Shown: positions 1-7,793, counted from the first letter of the stretch. The stretch is 64,000 bases of DNA from Arthrobacter bambusae (GCF_022606295.1 NZ_JAHHZS010000016.1:43764-107763), one strand, 5' to 3'. Made by a program: numbers and translations. Notes: generated by a model not told the origin, from the letters alone.

Positions 1-251
1 CACGCTTCGGTGCCCTCAAGCAGGCGGAGGCGCTCCTGGAAGGTGGCGACCGAAGGGTTGCCGTAACGGGAGTAGACGAAGCGTTCGTCCTCGCCTGTGA
101 AGGCACGCTCGGCAGCCGCGGCGGACTGGTAGACGAAACCGGAGTTCAAGAAGACGGCTTCGGACGTTTCCTGGAAGTTGGTACGGTCAAGACCGCCGCG
201 GACTGCCTGGGTGTCAGGGCTCCAGCTGGCGGCGTCAGGATTGAAAGTCAC
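1..251 (-). CDS. metZ: O-succinylhomoserine sulfhydrylase, N-terminal part (cut by window edge)
   Basis: This is the first ~83 residues of a PLP-dependent Cys/Met metabolism enzyme that makes homocysteine from an activated homoserine and sulfide. The visible N-terminus has the family pattern: DTQAVRGGL, then FQETSEAVFLNSGFVYQSA, then the substrate-loop segment RFVYSRYGNPSV. The start is GTG, directly after the TAA of the rhodanese gene, so the two are translationally linked. It is the last visible gene of a DUF1737-rhodanese-metZ operon behind a SAM-sensing riboswitch, which fits methionine control. O-acetylhomoserine sulfhydrylase or cystathionine gamma-synthase remain possible because the C-terminus is missing. 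Confidence 0.85.
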   Translation of the reverse strand, partial: MTFNPDAASWSPDTQAVRGGLDRTNFQETSEAVFLNSGFVYQSAAAAERAFTGEDERFVYSRYGNPSVATFQERLRLLEGTEA

Positions 252-662
252 TTAGATATTCCCCAGGTTCGTCGGAAGTCCGCGGTTTTTCCAGCCATTC
301 ACGGTTCGCTCGCCGTAGCGGTCCGGTTCGCCCTCAAAGCCCTCGAGGACGTTGTAGGCGGTGTATCCGGCCTGGGTTGCGGCGATCGCGGCCGCGATGG
401 AGCGCTGGCCGGAGCGGCAGAGGAAGACGAGTTCCGTGCCGTCCCCCTCGGGAGCCTGTTGTGTCAGCTGTTCGATGAAGCGGGTGTTGGGGATGCCGCC
501 GGCCAGGTTCCACTGGATGAACAAGGGATCGTTTTCGGTGGCTTTGGTGTCCGGGATCCCGATGTGTGCCCACTCGCCTTCGGTGCGGACGTCCACCAAG
601 ATGGCGCCCTGCTCGAGCTTGGCCCAGGCGTCGTGCGGGCTGAGGTCGCCTGCGTAGCTCAT
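252..662 (-). CDS. Single-domain rhodanese-like protein
   Basis: A 136-residue single rhodanese domain. The fold is recognised from ILVDVRTEGEW near residues 21-31 and from the active-site loop LCRSGQRS, with the candidate persulfide-forming cysteine at about residue 82. The family carries sulfane sulfur, and a position between a DUF1737 gene and metZ suggests a role in sulfur handling for homocysteine synthesis. The ATG overlaps the upstream stop by 4 bases and the TAA abuts the metZ GTG, so all three genes are coupled. No signal peptide is visible, so it should be cytoplasmic. Confidence 0.9.
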   Translation of the reverse strand: MSYAGDLSPHDAWAKLEQGAILVDVRTEGEWAHIGIPDTKATENDPLFIQWNLAGGIPNTRFIEQLTQQAPEGDGTELVFLCRSGQRSIAAAIAATQAGYTAYNVLEGFEGEPDRYGERTVNGWKNRGLPTNLGNI

Positions 663-916
663 GCGTGGCCCTCGCCGTCGAACTCTTCATCAAGCTGATC
701 CACCGCATTGGCGACGGCGGCATCCGCGCTCGCGATCGCCGCGGGCAGGACGATGGCTTGTGCCACAATCACGTCCTTGCCGTTGAAAGTCGCGGCCGGG
801 CTGCCGTGCAACACGTATCCCTCTGCGAGGGCGGTGGAGATCCGCTCGCAGAATTCCTTGGTGTCAGGGCCCGTGATGAGACGGTAGGAGAGTTTTTCCT
901 CGGTGGGTTCAGGCAT
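659..916 (-). CDS. DUF1737 family small protein
   Basis: An 85-residue protein with the DUF1737 pattern LSYRLITGPDTKEFCERIS followed by ALAEGYVLHGSPA at residues 9-41. The rest is alanine-rich and acidic. The family has no assigned biochemical role. It is the first gene after the SAM-IV riboswitch and overlaps the rhodanese gene by 4 bases, so it belongs to the methionine-regulated operon. The ATG at 916 follows the riboswitch by about 40 bases. Confidence 0.85.
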   Translation of the reverse strand: MPEPTEEKLSYRLITGPDTKEFCERISTALAEGYVLHGSPAATFNGKDVIVAQAIVLPAAIASADAAVANAVDQLDEEFDGEGHA

Positions 917-957
917 TGGTGCTCCTCAGTCACGCTTGCAGTTCGAAAGTGTCGATA

Positions 958-1042
958 CGCCGAGTAGTCACCTGAGGCACCCCGCCGGAGAGAGGGTTGC
1001 CGACCAGCAAGTCAGGGCTTCGCGCTGGTGCTCATTACTCAA
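958..1042 (-). promoter_or_regulatory. SAM-IV riboswitch controlling the metZ operon
   Basis: Read on the minus strand, this leader contains the conserved S-box family core AAGCCCTGACTTGCTGG followed by TCGGCAACCCTC, then GGGGTGCCTCAGGTGAC. The outer helix closes as GAGTA (about 1036-1040) with TACTC (about 962-966). The layout matches the actinobacterial SAM-IV class, which binds S-adenosylmethionine and represses downstream genes. The element sits just upstream of DUF1737-rhodanese-metZ. I see no convincing intrinsic terminator between it and the first ATG, so control may act on translation. Confidence 0.85.
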
Positions 1043-1090
1043 GAAGAAAAATAACACCCACGACGGCGGCCCGCATCACCGGCCGTCGTC
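1041..1090 (-). terminator. Possible terminator upstream of the riboswitch
   Basis: An 8-bp stem ACGACGGC/GCCGTCGT (1060-1067 with 1082-1089) is followed on the minus strand, after a short gap, by the T-rich run TTATTTTTCTTCTT. This would stop transcription from the gene at 1154-1513 before it reads into the SAM-IV leader. The loop is long (14 bases) and five bases separate the stem from the T tract, so the call is tentative. Confidence 0.4.
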
Positions 1091-1153
1091 ATGTTCCGTA
1101 ACCGGGAGGCGGCCGGTGGGGAGCCGGCGGGTGGGGCCACGCTGGCGCGGACC

Positions 1154-1513
1154 CTAGGCTTCGGTTTCTGTAGGCAGCGGGTCCAGGCTTGCCTGGACCC
1201 GGGGTGAAACGGCATCAAAGCGCGATGCTACTCCTGTGGGGGAGTGATGAAACGTGGAACCTTGATGCTTCCGGATTTCCAGCAACTCGTGCACGGATAT
1301 CCCGGTGGCCGTGGCGAGTGCGTGCAGCGAGAGGCTGTTGTGATGAGCCAGGGCAAAAACCACGCCAGACAGCGCTTCGAAACCTTCTGTCTCGTAGATT
1401 TCCTTTATCAAGTTGGACATGCCGTTCGCATCATCGATTGATCCCGCTGACGCACCGGTTGCCATGGCCGTCAGCGACCACGCAGCAGAGTCGGGGCTGA
1501 TGTAGATGCTCAT
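1154..1513 (-). CDS. Conserved hypothetical protein with HTH-like segment
   Basis: A 119-residue protein of unknown function. Residues ~27-55 look helical (NGMSNLIKEIYETEGFEAL). The segment LSLHALATATGISVHELLEIR resembles a helix-turn-helix, with the usual Ala-x-x-x-Gly spacing, but I cannot place it in a family. The C-terminal ~35 residues look disordered. It is divergent from the Lrp-type gene at 1569, with 55 bases between the two starts, so it may share control with it. Coding is supported by high third-position GC and a sensible ATG. Confidence 0.6.
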   Translation of the reverse strand: MSIYISPDSAAWSLTAMATGASAGSIDDANGMSNLIKEIYETEGFEALSGVVFALAHHNSLSLHALATATGISVHELLEIRKHQGSTFHHSPTGVASRFDAVSPRVQASLDPLPTETEA

Positions 1514-1568
1514 GTCGATACCCTACGGACTCAGGCCCAGTTGGGGAATGGGCGATACGTTTATCTTT

Positions 1569-2000
1569 ATGGCAGCACTCACCGACCTTGACCGCCAGCT
1601 CCTCTCCGCCCTCAGGGAGGACGGCCGGGCATCTGTCGCGAGCCTCGCGCGCCAGCTGGGCGTCGCCAGGGCCACCGTGAACAGCCGGCTCGAGCGCCTG
1701 GTCTCCTCCGGAACGATCGTTGGCTTCACTGCGAGGGTGCGCGACGAAGTCGATCCACTTGCGATCCGGGCTATTGCGCTCATTGCCGTGGAAGGAAGGT
1801 CGGCCGACAGGGTCATTCGCCAGCTGAGGGGGCTCCCCGAGATTTGGGCACTGCACACCACGAATGGCGGCTGGGACCTCGTGGCTGAGCTGCGCACGGA
1901 AAGCCTCAGCGACTTTGACCAAGTGCTGGGCAGGATCCGCGGGATCGAGGGGATCGTCAATAGCGAGACGAGCCTGCTCCTCAGCTCCGTCCTGCGGTAG
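1569..2000 (+). CDS. Lrp/AsnC family transcriptional regulator
   Basis: A 143-residue protein with an N-terminal winged helix (ALTDLDRQLLSALREDGRAS, then VASLARQLGVARATVNSRLERL) and a C-terminal RAM ligand domain (ALHTTNGGWDLVAELRTESL). I chose the ATG at 1569 because the characteristic LTDLDRQLL starts right after it; an upstream in-frame ATG at 1506 would add 21 unrelated residues. The ornithine cyclodeaminase gene follows on the same strand 160 bases later. Local control of ornithine/arginine catabolism is the simplest reading, with the amino acid as co-effector. Confidence 0.85.
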   Translation: MAALTDLDRQLLSALREDGRASVASLARQLGVARATVNSRLERLVSSGTIVGFTARVRDEVDPLAIRAIALIAVEGRSADRVIRQLRGLPEIWALHTTNGGWDLVAELRTESLSDFDQVLGRIRGIEGIVNSETSLLLSSVLR

Positions 2001-2160
2001 CCGCTGGCTTGGCGGCGACAAACCTCATGAGCATTATGTTCGAAACGACTCGTCATTTTGTGCATTTTTTCAATGAAAAGTACATATTTTGGCAATTGCG
2101 GATGCATATCGCCGCTCCGTAGCCTCGTAGCAACAATGCTTATGAGGGAAAGGAGCGCAC

Positions 2161-3192
2161 ATGACGCGCTTTGTCGATGTCCGCAATATGGTCCGCTGGA
2201 CGGCCGGGCGAGGCCCGGAAACCATCATTTCGGAGATGATTCAGTACTTGGAAGACGACTTCCGGCGATGGGAATCTTTTGACAAGACCCCGCGGGTGGC
2301 GAGTCACACCGCGTTTGGCGTCATCGAGCTGATGCCCACCAGTGACCAGGAAACATACGGCTTCAAGTACGTCAATGGACACCCTTCGAATCCAGCGCGC
2401 GGCTTCCAGACTGTGACAGCCTTCGGTGTCCTGTCCGATGTCCATAACGGCTACCCGACGTTCCTCGCGGAGATGACAGTGCTGACGGCGCTGCGGACGG
2501 CGGCCACGTCCGGCATGGTCGCCAAGAAACTTGCGCGCCCCGATGCACGGGTCATGGCGATGATCGGAACCGGAACCCAGTCGGAGTTCCAAGCGCTGGC
2601 CTTCCGGGCAGCCCTGGGCATCAACACTGTCAGGATCTGGGACACTGATCCGGCTGCGATGGAGAAGTTCGTCAGGAACATGGCTCCCCTCGGCTTCGAC
2701 ATCACCATCGCGGGCTCGGCGGCCCACGCAGTGGAAGACGCCGACGTCATCACCACGTGCACCGCGGACAAGGCCAACGCCACCATCCTGACTGCAGACC
2801 AGGTTTCTCCGGGCGTTCACATCAACGCGATCGGCGGCGATTGCCCAGGAAAGACCGAACTCGACGCTGCCATCCTGGACCTCGGCGACGTCTTTGTGGA
2901 ATACGATCCCCAGACGCGGATTGAAGGCGAGATCCAGCAAATGTCCGCCGATTTTCCCGTCACCGAGTTCTGGCAAGTCCTTGGCGGTCATGCGCCGGGC
3001 CGGACCTCCAGGCACCAGATCACGGTATTCGATTCCGTGGGCTTCGCGATCGAGGACTTTTCCGCCTTGCGGTATCTCCGCGACGCCGTCGAGGGTTCGG
3101 AATTCTTCGAGGAGATCGACCTCGTCGCGAACCCCGACGACCCCAAGGACCTCTTCGGCTTGGTGCGCGCGCTCTCTCCGGTCGGATCCTGA
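2161..3192 (+). CDS. Ornithine cyclodeaminase family protein
   Basis: A 343-residue member of the ornithine cyclodeaminase/mu-crystallin family, which converts L-ornithine to L-proline and ammonia using bound NAD. The dinucleotide fold is seen at VMAMIGTGTQSEFQALAF (about residues 131-148), and the catalytic-region aspartate lies in HINAIGGDCPGKTEL. The length is normal for the bacterial group. It starts with ATG behind AAAGGAG. The AT-rich stretch 2035-2110 upstream contains several TGTGCATTTTTT-like runs and is a good place for the Lrp regulator to bind. Alanine or other imino-acid reductase activity cannot be excluded. Confidence 0.88.
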   Translation: MTRFVDVRNMVRWTAGRGPETIISEMIQYLEDDFRRWESFDKTPRVASHTAFGVIELMPTSDQETYGFKYVNGHPSNPARGFQTVTAFGVLSDVHNGYPTFLAEMTVLTALRTAATSGMVAKKLARPDARVMAMIGTGTQSEFQALAFRAALGINTVRIWDTDPAAMEKFVRNMAPLGFDITIAGSAAHAVEDADVITTCTADKANATILTADQVSPGVHINAIGGDCPGKTELDAAILDLGDVFVEYDPQTRIEGEIQQMSADFPVTEFWQVLGGHAPGRTSRHQITVFDSVGFAIEDFSALRYLRDAVEGSEFFEEIDLVANPDDPKDLFGLVRALSPVGS

Positions 3193-3196
3193 GAAG

Positions 3197-3262
3197 CCCA
3201 ACTGACTCGCATTTGTTGTCGTTTAGGGCGCTCTAAACGACAACAACTGCGAGTCAGTTGGG
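3197..3262. repeat. 30-bp near-perfect inverted repeat between convergent genes
   Basis: Two 30-base arms (3197-3226 and 3233-3262) match at 29 of 30 positions and flank the 6-base loop GGCGCT. The element begins 5 bases after the stop of ornithine cyclodeaminase and lies before the end of the convergent cupin gene. There is no T tract on either side, so it is not a textbook terminator. Its inner core, TGTCGTTT around GGGCGCTCT, recurs at 6759-6824. Confidence 0.95.
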
Positions 3263-3344
3263 GAGGGAGAAGCCTGGTGCGCCGGCCCCAGAACCGGCGC
3301 ACCAGACGTTTTTCCCGGCCAGACTGCCAGCCCGGCAGCCCGGG

Positions 3345-3872
3345 CTATTCCGCCGCCAGTCGCAGGATCAGCTCAGCATGCCCGGGGAACCTCATGACGA
3401 GCGACTCGATGTCCCGTGCCGTTGGTTTCGCGGAGTCAGACCTCTCGTATCCGGGTGAGACGCTGCAGCTGACCAAGGCGAACCCTGGACCGGCCAACTC
3501 GGCACCGAACCAGGTGGAGCCCGGGGCAACTCCTTGCAGCGTCTCGCCTGCCTCCGGATCCGGCCCTAACACGGTCTCGGTATAGCCAAAGTCCTGGTGT
3601 CCAAGCTCCCGGGAGAAGACGTGCAGCCTGATGGGCGTCCCCAGGTGGAAGAACCACAATTCGTCCTGCTTCAGGGCGTGCAACTGGAGGACTTCTCCTG
3701 ATTGCAGCAAGTACCAGTTGGAACTGTAGAGCGGATGATCGACGCCGAAGCGCGGAGGCAGCGCCGATCCCGCGATGTCCTCGTTGCTCACGAGCGCCGG
3801 CGCGAACCAGCCGCCCACGAGAGCGGGGGACATGTCCAGCCGTTTGATCCAGTCCTCGGCGGCGGCAATCAC
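3345..3872 (-). CDS. DUF985 (cupin_5) family protein
   Basis: A 175-residue single-domain cupin of the DUF985 group. It is recognised from SSNWYLLQSGEVLQLHALKQDELWFFHLGTP and from the later GSTWFGAELAGPGFALVSCSVSPGYE. Members are small beta-barrel proteins without settled function; some may bind metal or sugar-like ligands. The start is GTG at 3872, which overlaps the TGA of a small upstream frame (3869-3991) as GTGA, suggesting coupled translation. It is convergent with ornithine cyclodeaminase across the palindrome. Confidence 0.85.
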   Translation of the reverse strand: MIAAAEDWIKRLDMSPALVGGWFAPALVSNEDIAGSALPPRFGVDHPLYSSNWYLLQSGEVLQLHALKQDELWFFHLGTPIRLHVFSRELGHQDFGYTETVLGPDPEAGETLQGVAPGSTWFGAELAGPGFALVSCSVSPGYERSDSAKPTARDIESLVMRFPGHAELILRLAAE

Positions 3873-3991
3873 GTGACCGGATCCTTCAGTGAGAAGCAGG
3901 CCGGGAGGCCGATGGACTTGTCGGGATCCTGGGGTCCGGGCGTGGGAAAACCGTGATTGAAATTCCAGGACGAAGAAACTGCGCTCATCAT
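3869..3991 (-). CDS. Small 40-residue protein coupled to the DUF985 gene
   Basis: A short frame beginning ATGATG behind GGAGGG at good spacing, and ending in TGA that overlaps the GTG of the DUF985 gene. The peptide (MMSAVSSSWNFNHGFPTPGP, then PDKSIGLPACFSLKDPVT) has no domain I recognise. It could be a leader that couples translation, a short independent protein, or a degraded N-terminal exten­sion of the cupin. The ribosome site and the exact overlap are the support. Confidence 0.45.
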   Translation of the reverse strand: MMSAVSSSWNFNHGFPTPGPQDPDKSIGLPACFSLKDPVT

Positions 3992-4214
3992 GATGCCCTC
4001 CATCAACTGTGCTGATTCCACAGCACTGTGAAACCAGGTGCCCGCCGGGCCGAGAGCCAGATCACCCTTCCCCAGCAGAGGTCACGGGACTAGTTAACTA
4101 CTGCCGCCATGGCGGCACAATAGCGTTCGCCACGCTGAATTTTCCGGCCCGTGGACGGAGCCGTCGCTCCCGACGCCCGCGCCGCCGGCGTGAGAGTCAC
4201 AGCCGGCGGCTGAG

Positions 4215-4242
4215 ATAGCCGCGGCGAGCACTCCGCGGCTAT
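4215..4242 (-). terminator. Stem-loop at the end of the PRC-barrel gene
   Basis: A perfect 10-bp stem ATAGCCGCGG/CCGCGGCTAT (4215-4224 with 4233-4242) overlaps the TAG stop codon of the PRC-barrel gene. No T tract follows. It is probably a 3' end stabiliser or a weak terminator. Confidence 0.5.
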
Positions 4243-4835
4243 TGACGGTCTCCCGGTTTCGGCGGGGGCCCGGGCGGCCGATGCGGCGGTGGCGGGCCGG
4301 GATGCGGGGGCAGGGGCACATGTTTGTGCAAATGTGGCGGATGCGGCGGATGTGGCCCCCCGTGCGGGGGTGGCGGGCCGCCGTGCGGCGGATGTGGCCC
4401 CCCGTGCGCCATCGGGAGAGGCAGGTCCGGTGCGTTCTCGCCGGAGGGGGTGTCCGCAGGCGCGAGCCCGGTATCCTCGGTATCGTTTGCCGCGGCGGCA
4501 TCATTGGATTCCTGGGCCACCAGCCCGTAATAGCTGTAAAGTTCCTGTTCCTGCGTCTCCGTGATCACGCCGCGTTCACTCTCGATGCGCGGGCCGTTCT
4601 TAACTTTGTCCTTGGCGAAAGCCACCTTGATCACCGAATTAACCAGGCTGGCTCCGGAGAGCGGAGCGAAAGATTCGGCCATGCCGAACAAACCGGTCCG
4701 CACGGTGACAAAAACCGGATCCCCGGAATCGCCACTGGTGAAGACCTGCTCCACTGAGCCGATTTTCTCCCCGGCGGAGTCCACCACAATCCCTCCGTTG
4801 AGGACGATGTTGTCGATGTCCTGCAGACTGAGCAT
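4239..4835 (-). CDS. PRC-barrel protein with His/Pro/Gly-rich tail
   Basis: A 198-residue protein. Residues 1-~105 form a PRC-barrel-like domain (GIVVDSAGEKIGSVEQVF, then DPVFVTVRTGLFG). A short acidic linker follows, and from about residue 140 the chain is almost only proline, histidine and glycine in PPHGGPHPPH-type repeats. PRC barrels are small adaptor domains seen in RimM and in stress proteins. A dense histidine tail can bind transition metals, but nothing else here shows metal handling. No signal peptide or membrane segment is visible. It is a single gene ended by a hairpin. Confidence 0.8.
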   Translation of the reverse strand: MLSLQDIDNIVLNGGIVVDSAGEKIGSVEQVFTSGDSGDPVFVTVRTGLFGMAESFAPLSGASLVNSVIKVAFAKDKVKNGPRIESERGVITETQEQELYSYYGLVAQESNDAAAANDTEDTGLAPADTPSGENAPDLPLPMAHGGPHPPHGGPPPPHGGPHPPHPPHLHKHVPLPPHPGPPPPHRPPGPPPKPGDRQ

Positions 4836-4937
4836 GAGGCGGATCCTTCGTGTATTCGGCCCCGACTATACGACCGGGCTGTTCTACATTCTGTCTTGAT
4901 TCTTCACGCCGGGCGACACGGCTACTGCCGAAGACGC

Positions 4938-6134
4938 TCAGTGGCCGGTGGCTGCCAGGACCGCCACTGCCGCGAGCACCGTCAGGGGCGCGACAATCAG
5001 TCCGAAGAGCGCATAGCCCTTCCACGTGATCAGGACATTCATGCGGACGAGCCGGTCGTGCCAGAGCAATGTGGCCAGGGAGGCCCAAGGGGTGATGATC
5101 GGTCCGGCATTGACTCCGATCAGCAAGGCCGCCATCCGCGCAGGCGTCCCCGCCAGCGGTTCCGCCAGCAGGTAGGCAGGCAAATTGTTGAGGACATTGG
5201 AACCGGCGGCGCCCGTCACGGCAAGCCGAACCAGGTCCATGAAGCCTTGGCCTTGTCCGGCCAACTGGCTCAGCAACACGGGAGCCCCCAGATGCCTGGC
5301 GGCTTCCATCACCAGGAAAAGTCCGGAAGCGAACAGCAGCAAGGACCATGGAATCAGCGTCACCTTGAGGACCCGCGGACTCCGGAGCGCGAACACGACC
5401 CCCAGTACAACAGCCCCGGCCAGGGCCGGGATCCAAACCGGGACCCCGGACACCAACGCAGGCAGAAGCAACGCCAGCACCAAGGCGCTGAACCCGAGCA
5501 GTACCCGGTCCGCGGCAGGCCTGGTTTCAGCCCCGGCCGGCTGATCCGGCCTGATCCGCACCACCGGGATCCGTGAGTAGCGGTTGCGCAGATCCCGTCG
5601 GAAGACGATACCGATGAAGAGCAACGGCACGACGACGGCGGCAAGGGCGGGTGCCCACATGAGGCCGGCGAAGCCACCCGGAGTAATGCCGCCAAGGCTG
5701 TGCTGGGCGAGAAGGTTGGTCAGGTTGGAAATGGGCAGCAGCAGGCTTGCCGTGTTGGCCAGCCACACGGTGGTCAGGGCGAAAGGCAGGGCCGGCAGCC
5801 CGGCTTGCCGCGTCACACTGACCACCACGGGTGTCAGGAGCACCGCTGTTGTATCCAAAGAGAGGAAGACGGTGCTCAGCGTCGCGAAGACCGCCAGGAA
5901 CAGCCACAAGAGAATGCTGTATCCGCGGCCCCAATAACGGAGCCGCCGGGCTGTCCAAAGGAAGACTCCGGCCTCACTGCACAGCTCAGTCACAACTGTC
6001 ATCGCCACGACGAACAGCAGAATCGGAGCCACCCGATCCACGAGTGCCATGAGATCCGTGAAAGGCAGGGCACCCGTGGCGATCGCCACGGCCCCTAAGC
6101 CAAGGAGAACCGCTCCAATGATCGCCAGACGCAT
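4938..6134 (-). CDS. SLC13/ArsB-type ion transporter family membrane protein
   Basis: A 398-residue polytopic membrane protein with about 10-11 hydrophobic segments. It has the hallmarks of the ArsB/citrate ion-transporter superfamily: an early FLSLDTTAVLLTPVVVSV re-entrant motif, then LANTASLLLPISNLTNLL, and in the second half GAAGSNVLNNLPAYLL with IGVNAGPIITPWASLATLLW. The duplicated NTxS/NxLNN signatures are diagnostic. The substrate could be arsenite, another oxyanion or a dicarboxylate; no arsenic resistance genes are adjacent, so arsenite is not favoured. It starts with ATG at 6134 and appears monocistronic. Confidence 0.82.
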   Translation of the reverse strand: MRLAIIGAVLLGLGAVAIATGALPFTDLMALVDRVAPILLFVVAMTVVTELCSEAGVFLWTARRLRYWGRGYSILLWLFLAVFATLSTVFLSLDTTAVLLTPVVVSVTRQAGLPALPFALTTVWLANTASLLLPISNLTNLLAQHSLGGITPGGFAGLMWAPALAAVVVPLLFIGIVFRRDLRNRYSRIPVVRIRPDQPAGAETRPAADRVLLGFSALVLALLLPALVSGVPVWIPALAGAVVLGVVFALRSPRVLKVTLIPWSLLLFASGLFLVMEAARHLGAPVLLSQLAGQGQGFMDLVRLAVTGAAGSNVLNNLPAYLLAEPLAGTPARMAALLIGVNAGPIITPWASLATLLWHDRLVRMNVLITWKGYALFGLIVAPLTVLAAVAVLAATGH

Positions 6135-6281
6135 GAACGGAGTCTATTGCCCGGCAAGCGATCCTCAGACCAAGGACTGCGCCCCCTACGTCAATCGACG
6201 GCGGAATTCAGGACAGCCGCTAAGCTCGGATCACGTCGATACTGACTGAATCCCTGCTTGACGGAAAACATAGGTGCAACC

Positions 6282-6767
6282 GTGACGCTTGCCGAGGACA
6301 ACCTCAACCAGCCAATTCGGATCCAATTCGAAGCATTCATCGACGAGCACCGGCGCGCGCTCAACGACTGCTTGAACGGTTTGACGGAGGAACAGGCCCG
6401 GCGGTCATTGGTCCCGTCCCGGACCACGCTGCTGGGCCTCGTGAAACACGTGACCTTCGTGGAAAAGGTCTGGTTCGACGAAGCCGTCACGTGCCGCTCC
6501 CGCGCAGAGATCGGCATCCCGGCCACGCCGGACGAATCTTTTATCCTCGACGACGGCGACACTATCGCCACGATCCAGCAAGCACACCGCGAGGCATGCG
6601 AAGCTTCGCGCCAGGCGACGTCGTCCTTGGGGCTCGACGACCTGCTTAACGGCAACCGACGCGGTCCGCTCCCGTTGCGTTGGGTTTACCTCCACATGCT
6701 CCGGGAGCTAGCCCAACACTGCGGGCACGCAGACATTCTGCGCGAACAGATCACCGCACCCAAGTAG
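6282..6767 (+). CDS. DinB/DUF664 family protein
   Basis: A four-helix DinB-like protein of about 161 residues. The DUF664 features are LTEEQARRSLVPSRTTLLGLVKHVTFVEKVWF, with the metal-type histidine, and the C-terminal LRWVYLHMLRELAQHCGHADILREQI with two more histidines. In actinobacteria this group includes mycothiol-dependent enzymes. I take GTG at 6282 as start, with the short AGGTG before it; a TTG at 6258 in frame would add 8 residues. Its last two codons and stop lie inside the left arm of a palindromic repeat. Confidence 0.82.
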   Translation: MTLAEDNLNQPIRIQFEAFIDEHRRALNDCLNGLTEEQARRSLVPSRTTLLGLVKHVTFVEKVWFDEAVTCRSRAEIGIPATPDESFILDDGDTIATIQQAHREACEASRQATSSLGLDDLLNGNRRGPLPLRWVYLHMLRELAQHCGHADILREQITAPK

Positions 6768-6824
6768 CTCGCAGTAGATGTCGTTTTGGGCGCTCTTAAC
6801 GACATTTACTGCTAGTCACTTGGG
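6759..6824. repeat. Inverted repeat at convergent gene ends, related to the one at 3197
   Basis: Arms 6759-6785 and 6798-6824 match at 23 of 27 positions. Outer ends are CCCAAGT/ACTTGGG. The inner core ATGTCGTT, then GGGCGCTCT, then AACGACAT matches the centre of the 3197-3262 element. The DinB stop codon is inside the left arm. The convergent neighbour is pabC, ending at 6852. Confidence 0.85.
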
Positions 6825-6851
6825 CAGGCGGAAGCAGTCGGGTTGGAACCC

Positions 6852-7793
6852 CTACTCAATCCCCGCGAACAGCTCGTTGAGCTCGGCCGTCAGCTGCTTG
6901 CGCATTGCCGGGGTGCCGATCTCCCTGCCGTCCACGTGGTTCACGGGAGCGATGAGCCGGATGCTCGAGATCAGCCACACCGCATCGGCGTCGAACAGGT
7001 CTTCCGGGACCAACGGGCCGTAGCCCAGCTCCCAGCCCGCTGCCTTTGCCTTGGTGAAAAGCGCGTCCTGGGACGTGCCCGGCAGGATGCCGCTGTCCAG
7101 TTGCGGAGTGATGAGGCGCTTGACCGTGCGCACCGAGCCGGCGCCGTCGTCGACCGTTTCCACGTGAGCCAGCAGCACCGTGGACGTCGGGCCCTCAAGA
7201 ACCCGGCCGTCCGTTGAGGTGAAGATCGCGTCGTCCGCGCCTTGCTTGTGGGCGTAGCGCAGTGCGGCCATGTTCACGGCGTAGGAGAGCGTCTTGGCGC
7301 CGAGCAGCAGCCAGGGAGCGCGGTCGCCCGCCTCCGTGTCGAAGCCACGGTCAAGAAGTACGACGTCGATGCCCGTCTCGCGCTGCCGGCGGCTGCCCGC
7401 GGGGGACGGCGAAGCCTGGATCCAGCAGGTAGGAGTCGAGGCGCCTTCCACTCCGCGCGTCACCAAGAGCTTGACGACAACTTCGTCCTCGGCCGGGCTT
7501 GGCGCGGGGAAGGCGTCCCGGAATTCGGTGATCGCGGTGTCGATCGCTCGGCGCCAGACCTCCTGTTCGGGAATGTTGAGGTCCAGCGCGCGGGCTGAGC
7601 TCTCAAGCCTGTTCAGGTGCGCCTGTACCTTGCGCGCACGGCCCTCGACGGCGAGCAGCGACTCGAAGACGCCGTCACCCCGGGTGGCGCCCAGGTCTGT
7701 GGCCATGAGCTGCGGCTGGCTGGAATCGGCGACGCGGCCGTTTTCGAACGCTGGATCCAGGAATACGAGGACCGTCGAGGCAGGTAAAGTCAT
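6852..7793 (-). CDS. pabC: Aminodeoxychorismate lyase (PLP class IV)
   Basis: A 313-residue fold-type IV PLP protein. The expected catalytic lysine is K167 in LLLGAKTLSYAVNMAALR. The phosphate-binding region is DGRVLEGPTSTVLL, and ATRGDGVFESLLAV sits near the N-terminus. The enzyme would release pyruvate from 4-amino-4-deoxychorismate to give 4-aminobenzoate for folate. The component I gene (pabB) is at 15202-17289, so both folate-branch genes are in the window but not in one operon. A branched-chain or D-amino acid aminotransferase is the main alternative, but length and motifs favour PabC. Confidence 0.82.
   Translation of the reverse strand: MTLPASTVLVFLDPAFENGRVADSSQPQLMATDLGATRGDGVFESLLAVEGRARKVQAHLNRLESSARALDLNIPEQEVWRRAIDTAITEFRDAFPAPSPAEDEVVVKLLVTRGVEGASTPTCWIQASPSPAGSRRQRETGIDVVLLDRGFDTEAGDRAPWLLLGAKTLSYAVNMAALRYAHKQGADDAIFTSTDGRVLEGPTSTVLLAHVETVDDGAGSVRTVKRLITPQLDSGILPGTSQDALFTKAKAAGWELGYGPLVPEDLFDADAVWLISSIRLIAPVNHVDGREIGTPAMRKQLTAELNELFAGIE

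Noticed and set aside
4938..6134. Assignment of the ion transporter-like gene as arsenite efflux pump ArsB.
   Set aside because: There is no arsR or arsC nearby (the phosphatase at 17286 is a tyrosine phosphatase), so only the superfamily is claimed.
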